Shown: positions 27,606 to 39,600 of the stretch, one piece after another
Layout: each line of letters begins with the position of its first letter
How positions within the stretch are numbered: the stretch's first letter is position 1
Notes under the pieces: generated by a model
What the model was told of the DNA's origin: nothing
Seen by the model: the letters and a program-made list of their open reading frames with translations, nothing else
Database searches by the model: none
Translations under genes and position numbers: made by a program
NCBI GenBank assembly: GCA_005784505.1
Contig: VCAZ01000001.1
Coordinates: forward strand, 6,841,597-6,905,596
Length of the DNA stretch: 64,000 bases
Source: Bagarius yarrelli
Taxonomy: Eukaryota; Chordata; Actinopteri; Siluriformes; Sisoridae
Direction: 5' to 3'

Positions 27606-30600
27606 ATGCACACATTGCCACACAGCAACACACGCCTTATGGATTGTTGTCTGTTTTTGCTGCATGCTGGATCCCCACAGTCAGGTCATGGTTGTGCAGA
27701 ATGCCAGGTATGTTTACAGTACATCAGATCTTTACTCTCTCTCCCATATCATGGTAGAAACAGCACATCTGAATGGCTCAAAAAAGTATTTTTGCTTTGT
27801 TGCTCATTAAGTTGCTTATCTCTTTAGTTGTGCTCTTTTACACACTACATTTCTGCTCTTTATCATACTTGTAACATAAATGTCTCTGTAAATTAAGCTG
27901 TTTTCGGCCTGGATGATGCCTTGGGCTGTGCGCTACTCATTGTTTACTGATGTGAGGTGTTACACTCCTAATGTAAATCTACTTTATAGTTGTTTGTATA
28001 TTTAAGTTGTACCCTGGAGTGACCCCTGTTGGTTGGTGATTTCATTGCAGCGCTGAAAACAAAAGAAGATCCAAACATGCCCAGAAGAGCTTGAACCCTG
28101 AGTGGAATCAAACTGTTATCTACAAGAATATCCACCTGGAACAGGTAAACTGTCTACTGCATTACAGTAAAATTATCCTACTTATGGATGCTTTCATTCC
28201 CAATCAAAATTAAGTGGGGGCCCCAGCGAGGCCCTTCTAAAAGATTTATTGCTAGACAGATAAATACTCTTCATGTTCAAATTAGCAGATGCGCAGTAAA
28301 CGCTGTGCAGGTTTAAAAACTGCGGCCGATGCATGAGGAAAAAACAAGCATAGCTAGCAAAACATGAAAGAGCAGCCCTTAGAGGGAATGCAGATATATT
28401 GCATAATTATATAAATAATGACATTGCAGATCTGGGAGAAGATTGCTGTTGGGGCCCCCTTAAAATGCAGAGCCCCAGGCAATTGCCTGCCTTGCCTGCC
28501 TCATGGCTACGTCTCTATTTGAAACATTGAAAACATTTTCATCTCTTGCTTTCTTAAATAGAAAATGTTCTGCCACATCATGAATACATTTCTAACAATA
28601 TATTCTATGCACTGTACACTGTTGTGCTTAACATGAACGGTTTTCATACATTTATCACAAGTCTTCAGTGTAAGTGCTTTATAATAGTCAGATTTCTGCC
28701 TTTTGTTGAATTACTAACTGGTAATAGAAAAACAGTTTATAGATGTTACATCTTAAGTACTAACAACAAACCTTTTGTTCTATTCCCGTTATAGAACTTT
28801 AGCTGTAACTAAAAAGACATAAAAGGTGTAAAATTGCTTTTAATTTTACACAATCACATTATAGTGTTTTCCCTTTGTGTGTTGCGTGTTTACACCACAG
28901 CAGCACTTTATTGTTTTCCTATATAAGCATAATTCGTTGTGTTATTCTATATTAAAACATGCAGTGAAATATAATTAAACAAGACTATGTTATCATGTAT
29001 TACGCATTAGTCTCTGGTTGGATTCTACATATGTTGTATTATTGTATTATGAATTAATAAGTCTCTGATTAATTCGTATTTACCATCATGTTCGTTTAGG
29101 GACCAGTATGTACAGTAACTTTATTTGAAGTATTATTCCTAACCAATTCTTCTTAAAAAATAACAGCTATATAATATTAAATCAGAGTATTTGTATTTAG
29201 TAGTAATTATCTTTGAGGCTTAAAGAAATAAAATCATTAAATCTGAGGAATTGAAGTGTAAATATATGTTATTAAAAACATATAAAAGATACCAAACAGT
29301 AAAATCCAATTTTCAAAACGAAGGCAATCATTTTTGGAAGATCTGCCGTCTACAACAATAGAGTGGTCTTGATTAGAAGAAAGCTCTTCCGAGAGAATCA
29401 GAGAATTTGCTGTAAACAGGGAACAGTCTCTAGACTCGCGGATGTGCTTCAGCTTAATTAAGACCAAAAAACCCCCTCAGTCTTCTCAGCTTTTAGAGGC
29501 AGGTAATGACAAGCCGAATGATGCAGTGCTGTTAGACTACTGAGGAGAGGCAGTTAAGAGTATTAATTGAGAGACAACAGAAGGTAGAGAAGGGTTTAGA
29601 GCTGACTTTTGCAAGCACACCATCTGGACCTCTTAGCTGTAGTACTGATAATGTTGTTAGTGATGAATCTTTTTGGATTTTTTTGGGTCTTTTTTATTAT
29701 AGAATAGAACATTAAAGGGACAGAAAGTCGGAAGAAAGATGCGGATGGGATCCGGAAAGGTCTGCATGCCGGAACTTGAGCCTAGAGCTCAATAATAGTG
29801 CTGTATATGTTGACGTATATTAAAAAGTCAACGATATAAAACAGTCATGTTGCTCATATTTAAATGAATGAGACGGATATGTGTTAAAAAAAGATGATGT
29901 TCTCTGTACTGTGTTTATGCATGTATTTAGCTGAAAAAGAAGACTTTAGAGGTCAGTGTATGGGACTATGACAAGTGCTCCTCTAATGACTTCCTGGGAG
30001 AGGTAGGAAATCAGTCATTTTATATATATATATATATATACACACAACTTCAACCCGGCGCAAGTGTAACCAGGTTCTGTTGCATGCTATAGGTGCTGAT
30101 AGACCTATCTAACACTGTTCAGCTGGATAACATGCCACACTGGCTGCCTCTAAAGGAGCAGTGTGAAGGAGAGCATCACCGGCGCTCACACTCAGGCCAG
30201 GGACGCCAACACTCATCTAAAGCAGCCAGCGGACACTCCCCTAAAACATCTGGCCACAGCAGTCAGGACTCACCTAAATCCTCTGTCATCAAGAGTCGCA
30301 GCCATGGCATCTTCCCTGATCCTGCCAAGGGTAGGTTCTCCTTAGGTTTTTTTTTATCTTTATTGATGCTCTATCCTGGCTGTCTTCCTTTGTCTTCCTT
30401 TTTACCACTTAAACTTTCTATTTTTGCTGTCCTTGCTATTCTCATTCTTTTGTCCTGGTCCTATGTCCCTGCCTTCCACTTTTAATCTGTGCCCAGCATA
30501 TCTGATTCACTCATCATAGCTTTCATATGCATCATACTCTTTTTCCATATGCACAGCAAATCCACAATGCTGAATTAAACATGGTCCCAGAAAAGTTAAA

Positions 30601-33600
30601 AGCCATGAAATATACAGTAGGTCTAAAAGTGAAACTTGTTGAGTTACTTGGAAACTCACTGCTATTCTTATCCTGATTGGTTGGATAGTGGAGGTCCACA
30701 GTATTTTTTTATACACAATTATACCACAGCGCTGCTAAATTTTAGAATCTGAAATGACAGAAGTTGATGATTGTTTCTCTATAAAAGCAATTTTGATTGC
30801 TGGTTGCAAATTACATCACAGGTATGTTTTTAACCTCTTAATAAATAGAATGTTATTACATCTTACACAGGAATTTTACTTTTGGGCGCTTCACTGATAG
30901 TCTAAATCAATTTATGTATATTTAAAGAAAAAATCAAAGATAAAAAGAGATCTGTACGGATATTATAGACAAAACCTTGCAGTGTTTAATTAAGTCTATG
31001 TTCACATAAAAACTGCGGGGTAAATTTAACACTGTGGATTTCGCTGTGCATAAAATATATTCAAAATACCTCAAGGCTCTCCATCTTCTTATACATAATG
31101 AGACCGGGTTGGCCAAACAAAACACACTAAACTAAAGTAAAGTAATCTTAGAGAATAAGAATAACTATATATAAATAAACTTAATATAAAACATTTTTAA
31201 ATACTTCTGATTCTAAATAGTGCTCAAAATTAATTATAAAATTAATACGGCAAGCATAGAAAAACACATAACAGGAAGCTCAGCATCATATTTTGGCTGT
31301 TTTAGATACAACGGTTCCCACTATTGAGAAATCTCACAGTAGCCCCAGCACATCGAAGCCGTCTCCCTCCGAAGGCCAAGCCCGCTCCCATGGAACCCCA
31401 CGCGCTCATGGAAAAAGTGGCGCATCCCGGGCACACCCTAACAACACCATGGCAACAGTTGAAGCTGCCACTGAACAGCATCGTCTCCAACCAAGTAAAC
31501 GACGCAAATAAAGCCCCCACAGCATGGCTGCCTTCACGCTCATCTGCCCTGGCTTCTGTTCCTTTTTTGTTTTTTTTTTGCCACCCGTTTTTTGTTGTTG
31601 TTGTTTTATGTTTACGTAGAAATTATTTTGAGATTCTCTTTCCCTTGTTCTGGTCCTCATGTGGTCACAGTCTGGTCACCTTATCGCTTTCTCTCCTGTA
31701 TGTTATGCCCTGTGTGTTGGAAACAGTTTACTACTTTGCACGCATACACACTTGCCCGCTCGCTAGCACTAGAGCTTCATTTAATTAAAAAAATATTTAA
31801 AGGTATTGTCCGATAAGAGAAATTGAATATAATAAATTTATTAATAATATAAGCATGATATGTTTACTTCAACCAGTTAAATAATTAGCAATAATAGTAT
31901 TAATTTGTCTTTTTCATAAGTTTTATAAAATAAATGTAAAAAACATAACAAGTAAGTTTTAGCATGTCAACGCTTGCTAGCTAGCAGGTGAACTACAAGC
32001 TTGCAGCTTACTACAAACTACTGCGGGTCAACTTTTCAATTATCTCCAGAGGATCTGACCCAGTATTACGAGTCCCCTATAGCTAAGCATTTCTAGGGTT
32101 CCTGCATAAGCAGATCTTTTTTTCTGCAGTATCTAAGTCATAAAAAAAGCTGGGTTCAGCCCTATATTGTATAATTACTTTCAAAAACAGCAGCAACAGC
32201 TCCCTTTTTACCAGCAATAAGGGAGTTTTGTCGCTGCCACCTGATTCCAGACTTTTGCTGACTCCTCCATTTCCTAATCCTGTCTCTTTCATTGTCCCTC
32301 CGGGCCGTATTCCAGACGATCCGGCTTTTTCTGCTGTCCTTTGCACCAGTGAGCCGGCTGTGCATGTGGCCTGCCCTGCAACCATCCTGCCTACCCTCTC
32401 TATCTCCCTTTATTTCTGTCTGTGTCTACTGCCGGCCCACATTGCACCTCGGTGGACGTGCTACGCCCCACTTACCTGCCCCTCAGCCAGGAGGGCACAC
32501 ACTGTGGCTGCATGTGACTAGTTCGTTAAAAAGCCGGTGGTTTCCATGTTGTACAGAGTTCATACTCTGTGTCTCCATCTCGTTGCCCTTTCCCTAACTT
32601 CCCTTGAACCCTTTCTTGTCCCTTTTCCTTCAATTTTTTGGGTTTTTACGTGACCCCCTTCCCCCAACCTCACCTAGTCCAAACTGGCTGCCTCTCCGTA
32701 AGGCAACACAGGCACAGCGTAGCAGGTGTGCTCACCATACAGACAGCCCCGTCCAACACACCAGGCAATGAAATCAGTGACGGCCATCACCTGACCCTCC
32801 GAAAAGCCATGTCGGAAGAAAGGCCCCAGCGGAACAGAGGTGAGAGAGAGAAAGAAAGAGAGCGAGAGAGAGGATGCTGGATTACTAACGCACATTTATA
32901 AAGAGATAAAGTGGGCTAAACTTTCAGATAATTCATGCAGCAAGAATAAATCTTGTACCACACTCTATCGACATGCTTCAATAAAACTAGAGGAATCAGC
33001 TCGTCATGTGACCCCACGCTTCGGCTAACCGTACAGGCTATATCTGTTAGTCTCTGGTGTTACTGAAGTAGAGCCCGTGTCATGGAGTGTGTGTGTGTGT
33101 GCATGAATTATGTCTCAGGATAAAAAAGTCACGCATTTCACGCCACAGCATCACTCATTACTCGACAGCAAGGTACGACAGCCCTGTAAGAGTTTATACA
33201 GAAATTAAAATGCAAATTTCCCTAAACAAGATTAACTTTTCTTAACTACAATTTAAACAGAATTGAACACATTACACCAGAATTAGGCTAATGCGATTAT
33301 CCAGGCTACACACACGCACGAGTAGCTAATACACTTACTAATGAATGATTTCTTCTGTGTGTGAATGCTTCTGCTGCTGTTCTGTGTTGTCTGCTTTGCA
33401 TAACTGTGTTCTTTAAAGTCGTCTGGTGTCTTATATGCTGCTCACATGAGGTTCATAGCGCATTATAAATGTGTGTGTATGTTTACGCCACTGGTATAAG
33501 CGTGGAATGTGTTATCATATTGGTGAATACTTTGCTAAAAGTGGGGATTCATTTTCTTTCACAGCAGATCAGAGAGTGATGTTGACGGCTATTCAATTCA

Positions 33601-33619
33601 CAGCCGTATAGTAATGTGC

Positions 33620-33652
<33 letters not shown>

Positions 33653-36600
33653 GACTATTTTAAAGAACGCACTGTGTAAGATGACAGTTAGTTAGCCTTT
33701 GTTGCATTCGTTGTCTTCGGTTTTTTTATTAGTAAGAAGAAGACAGGCTGGTAAGGGAATCAAAATTGGTAGCTGGTAAAACATAAGGAATAACAAAAAC
33801 TAGCTGGTTTTGCTAGTCATTTTGGAAAGGCTTTAGAATGTGCTGGCAAATTATAAAGTAGTACACGTAAAGCGTTTCTATAACATAAAACCTCAGAAGT
33901 AATTTTGTTTCATAATTAATACAGTAATTAATAGGGATTATATCAATATTTAACTTGAATTTAAATGATTACCCAAATAACAAAAAATATTTTAGATGTT
34001 TGGTTAAACATTTTATCTAATAAATGCTATATAATACATAATATATAATATATAATACATTAGATGTGTTTTGAAAAACACCACTAAAGATAACAGTACT
34101 AATTAAACTGAAACTAAATAGATCAAGATTGGGATTAAGATCTTCTATTAAAAGAAAATAAAACCCTGACACTCAGGCAGTGATCATTTTTCTTGTGACA
34201 ACAAAATCCAAGCCTCTGGATATAATTATCCTGTAACATTATTCACAGCGCTGTCTGAAGATGCTGTCATGGTCATTTGGACACACTTGTGGTTTTAGCT
34301 CTCGTTTTAGACACATGTAAAAATAATAAAGTTGAATTATAACTGTAATATGTATTTATAATAAAATCCAGTATATATTTAATGACACTCTTACTCATAC
34401 TTAAAAACTTTTGTAACACAGTTGCACTTGCAGTTATAGAAAGAACATTTTCACAGTTTCAGTGTCCAGGGACCTCAAGCGGATATAAGTCTGGTTATTT
34501 TTAAGCTTTCTTCTTCATATAGTCTCAGGGAGTTTGTTTTTTCCACTATTGCCTCTGGCCGGTAATTAGATTTTTACATTGAATTAAACATACTGTATTG
34601 TTATATATAGATGATATGCACATTATTGGCCAAATGTTTATAGACACCCTATCACCACACTTCAAGGAGTCTGTTTGACACAAATTTAAGGACACACGGT
34701 AGTCTGTGATGTCTTGTAGGGGCAAACTTAAAACTGAATCTGGAATAGGATTTAATAGACAGGTGTCCCGACACTTTTGTCTGTTTAGTGTATGTACAGT
34801 ATGTATGCCAAACATTTTTAACCCTAGGGTATCTGTATAAGGTTTGTGTGTGCTAATTTTGCATGCAGTAAACAACACTGGGCAAAAGTACTGTAAATCG
34901 TTTAATTTAATTTTGTTACATTTTAACATGGTTTATATTACATTTTTTATGTTTCATTAAAATATTATTTACCCTTTTCTATTAATTTACTGCTCTTTAT
35001 TTACCCACATCTCATTTTATTTCAGACCATTACACAATACTGGAATTATCAGGGCAATGTGGGCAGATTGTGCAGCAGATCCTTGGTGGCCATACTTGTT
35101 TAAACATGTTTTAATTCTTTTGTTGCTGAGAACTGAAGACTTTAGGCCAGTGGTAGTTCTCTGTTTCACAAGACAGGATAACTTACATAGTCTAACTTAT
35201 ATAGTACACTTTCAAAACAGTGTCCCGCAGCCATAGATCTGCTGATGCTCCTGTTACTGCAGCCTCATTGGACAGCGGTCTGAGCGGCAGCGCCTTCAGC
35301 CTGTTGGAAGAAGAAGAAGAAGAGACGAACGGAGTGGACAGTGCTATCTTTCAGGTTCCAAGATTGTAAGTCAGTGATGTTGTTATCATTTCATCTAAAT
35401 GGTAGTGCCTAGAATATATTACGTTATTATATGAAACATGAATAAAGGTACTGGAAAGTGGTAGTGCAGTGGTTAAGGTGTTGGATTATTAATTTGGAGT
35501 TTGATTCCCAGCACCTGCTGGGCCCCTGAGCAACCCCCAATTGCTCAGTTGCATAAAAAATAAAATAAAGGCAAGTTGCTCTGGATAAAGGCGTCTGCTA
35601 AAATGTAATGTAAACGTGGTGTTTTTGACAAATTGTAAGTTGTGAGTCATCATTTACTTTTGATATTATTTTGGTATTAAAAATATTTTAATGTTTGTCT
35701 TTTTCACCAAGCGGGAAGGTTCCAAATGGCACTGATGTCATAAAGTCAGTACACGGAGAAACAGAGGGTAAGCATGTGTGTGTGTGAGTATGTTTGTGTG
35801 TATAACTGCAACAGCAGAACTGTGTCATAAGTAATGAATTAAACATCACCATTTGGCACAAGGATTTGAATAACTGTTGGGATTGAACTTTATTCAGATT
35901 TCTGTGAAGCTACATTCTGTTTATTGTTGACTTACCTAAAATTTAGCTAAGTTGTTATTTGGTTAGACTCAATGCTTATAGCGTTCACTCAGAGTAAGTA
36001 AATAAGTAAGTAGCATATTTACAACCAGAGCAATATATTATAGGTCTTCAAAAAAATCTATACATAATAAGTTGTCAGGTGACGATTATTGCTAAGCAGT
36101 TGAGATTATTGCAGTTTCCTTGGTAGTTCTACCTTCATCCACAAGTTATACATTTGATAAAATCAAGAGTCGTGAGCATGAGGTAGGTGGCATTTGTGGG
36201 TGGAACATGCAGACACACTGTCTATTCTCATCTGAGTCATGATGACATTCCAGGTGCTGTAAATTATTCACACAGCACAACACCTGGAGTTCTGGAGTTG
36301 TAACAGATAGATCAGTAAGTCGAATATAGTGTGTGATTTGTAAAATAGTACATTGTGATGTAATTTTTCAATTCTTCAATTTTTAAGTGAAGCACATAAA
36401 TAACTGACAACTGAACTGAGAATTCAGAGCATAAACATATAGAATCTGAATGATATAATGTGACACTCGGCAACCGACCAACAAACAATGCCTTTGAATC
36501 TGTAAAATAAAATAAAAAAACACTAGCAAAGGTGCTTGAGATATGTAACGTGCAGGGGCTGGGAGGGAATTGTCTTATATATTAAAGCTTTGCATTTTTT

Positions 36601-39600
36601 GTTTTATAAAAATGACTTGAAAGGTAACACATACCAAATGTATCGTGTTTAGGTAAAACCCAGGTCATGGGGGAGATAAAGATTGCTCTGAAGAAGGAGA
36701 TGAAGACTGAGGGAGAGCACTTGGTACTGGAGATTCTTCAGTGCAGAAACATCACGTACAAATTTAAGACTCCGGATCACCTGCCAGGTACCTTGATTAG
36801 TATTACGGCAGCATTAAAGATTAACAAAGGGCAGATTGTTAAATCTGGAAAAAGTATTTTTTATTAAATGTTATGGCAATTATAAGACATACAGTATAAT
36901 ACAGTTAGACATTGTTTTCATTTTTTTGGTTCATCCCTACCTATCCCTCCCCATACAATTCCCACATTTTTACATTTAAGCTTTCTATTATGAGATAAAA
37001 GTAAATAAATAATAAAATAGTAACAATAATCATACGTTTTTCTCCTCTAAGATGAATATTGGGTCCATTTTTTTTATCTGCTCTAAAACAGGTTGCTAGG
37101 TAATATAAAACCTGTTGGTACAGCCTCGAATAGTGTGCCGTACATACAGTATAATGTATTAAGTCCTTAGGCCTTTATCTCTTATCCTTAGGCATAGTAA
37201 AAGTGATTAGATTTTCTTTACTTTGATTAACCTTTAAGGATCATGGTATCACACCAAATACAGAAATCTGGAAATGTAATTTTATAAGGAAATTTTTTAC
37301 TGCACAAATTTATGTATGTATATATACAGTCATTTAAAAAATTAAGACACGCTATGAAAGCCTGTGTGTTTTGTGACATATTCAGACATATGAATATTTA
37401 ATATCAATTTAAAGCAACACTGAGAGATTAAAGTGATGTAACTGAACAATTAAGACTGAAGAAAGGACTTTTTAAAACTTTCTGTAAAAATGTACTTTTT
37501 AAAATAACAATTTCTAGTAAGGAATAAATTAGGACGATCCCAACATTTATTCCCACTTAAAACAGCTAGATCACACACAGGTGTAAAATATCAGGTATAC
37601 ATGATTTGAACATTGTTACTCATGTTTTTGAAGGAGGCCATATTTAAACTTCAGACATTTAGTTTGGTGTGCTCTTGACTGTTGAAGTGATAGTGAACAC
37701 CATGATGAAATCGAAAGAGCTGTCTGAGGCCTTCAGAAAGAAGATTGTAGCAGCTTATGAGTCTGGAAAGGGATTTAAAAAGATCTCAAGACTATTCAGT
37801 TCTATTAAATTGCTTTTCCTTACATACTCATGTTATGTACTTACTCCTGTCTTATTTTTTTTGTCCGCTATTCCAAAATCTATCTTCATCTTTTTCTCCC
37901 ACTTTTTTATTTTTCTCCCTTGATTTATACATAGTCACACATACACACTACTGCTTCTCCTCACTGCTGTTGTGTTTTTTGAACAGACATGTACGTGAAG
38001 CTCTACGTGGTAAACATAGCCACTCAGAAGAGGATCATTAAGAAGAAAACCCGTGTGTGCCGTCACGACCGAGAGCCTTCGTTCAACGAAACCTTCCGTT
38101 TCTGCATGAACCCTACTGGACATTCCATTCAGGTGAAGTTCACAGAACCCTAACACTGATTATCTGCTTTAAAAATTAGCGCAGGACTAATGACTTGATT
38201 CATTCCGAAAATTAAGCTTTTACTCCAAGTACATTGCTTATTTAAAACACTTTAGTCTACCACAGAGGTTTAGTTGTGACCTCGTTCTGTTTAGGTAAAA
38301 AATGACCTATTTAAAAAGAATTACTAATTAAGTCCAATATGGAAATTTGTTTGTTTGGCTCATATAATCTAAGTAAAAAAGGTTGCTTATATTACAGACA
38401 TAACGTTAATTTAAAAAAAACTATAGGTGATTTTCTTCTGCTTTAACTGTGATACTATTAAGTTGATGGTGGCAAAGGCTTTAAGAGCTTCAGTGTTAGG
38501 AAACCATTATAATAAGAATTCACCTGCATTGTTTAGGGTTATTTTAACCCCTTTAATCCCCTAAAATTCCACACACTTGATTTTAAACACTGTACATCAC
38601 TTTCTATTCTGTAATGTTTAAACATTCTGATCCGAATATAACATCATTTCACATCACATTCTTTTACCCCAAATTATTGTTTATTATGTACAGGTATTTT
38701 TTAATCCTCTTTTTTAACTTTACCAATTTCATATGCACAGTCTACAAGGAGTAGGTTGGTAAATACCGTTTCATTTTTTTCCATTAATTCAGCATTCATT
38801 ACTAATGTCAGTTTATTTAAACAGGTATACATTTTAACGCTAATTTTTAATATGGTTTTTATTTCATTAGACTCTATTTCATTTATGCAGATATTCTTTA
38901 GTATTGAGAATTCTTTTACTCGGTTAATACTGGGCCAAGCTTTTTGGATTAGTAGTTATAAATATACACTATACTGCCAAACGTTTGTAGTCACCTGACC
39001 AACAAATTTGAAAGCACAGAGTTGTCTAGAATGTTTTTGTATGTTGTAGCATTACATTGTTTCTTCACTGGAACTAAGAGACTCCAAGACTGTTCAAGCA
39101 TGACAATACACAAAGCCCCCAATCTCCAATTAAGACATGTTGTCTTATGATTGGATAGCACTCAAAAACTTGAGTTTTCTGCACAAATCACTAATCTTAA
39201 TGCCACTGAACACCTTTGGGATAAACTGGAACACCAACTGCACCCCAAACATTCTAACCTGATGCAAGTGTCTGATCTTACTAATAATATTGTAGCATAA
39301 TCAACCGAAATCTCACATTCAATTTATAAAGTTGTAGTGGAAACTTTTAATAGAAAAGTGGACCTTAATCTAACAGCAAAATGGAGAGTGAAACTGGAGT
39401 AAGATGTTTAAAATCGCATGTAATTCTTATGGTCACAAGCTTTTGGCAATATAGTGTATTTATCAAGATGTTGGTTAATTTAAAATATATTAAAAAAAGA
39501 ATACAAACATAATAAATGTGCCTTGTACACCTGTTCACACCTGTTCACACCTGTTCACACTTTTTCAATCTTTTTAAAAATCACAACTTTGATTACCCCT

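Noticed and set aside
30163..30345. Second open frame overlapping the C2A linker exon
   Set aside because: Out of frame with the conserved IKSRSHGIFPDP sequence.
32228..32597. Two overlapping plus frames of about 100 codons in the pclo intron
   Set aside because: Both read through a pyrimidine-rich GC stretch; no splice-compatible borders or recognisable peptide.
35231..35365. Alternative acceptor cgcag for the linker exon
   Set aside because: Joining there in phase 1 meets TGA within about 17 codons; acceptor at 35220 keeps the Piccolo-like frame.
39529..39557. Triple acctgttcac repeat considered as CRISPR-like
   Set aside because: Only three direct contiguous copies, no spacers, eukaryotic intron.
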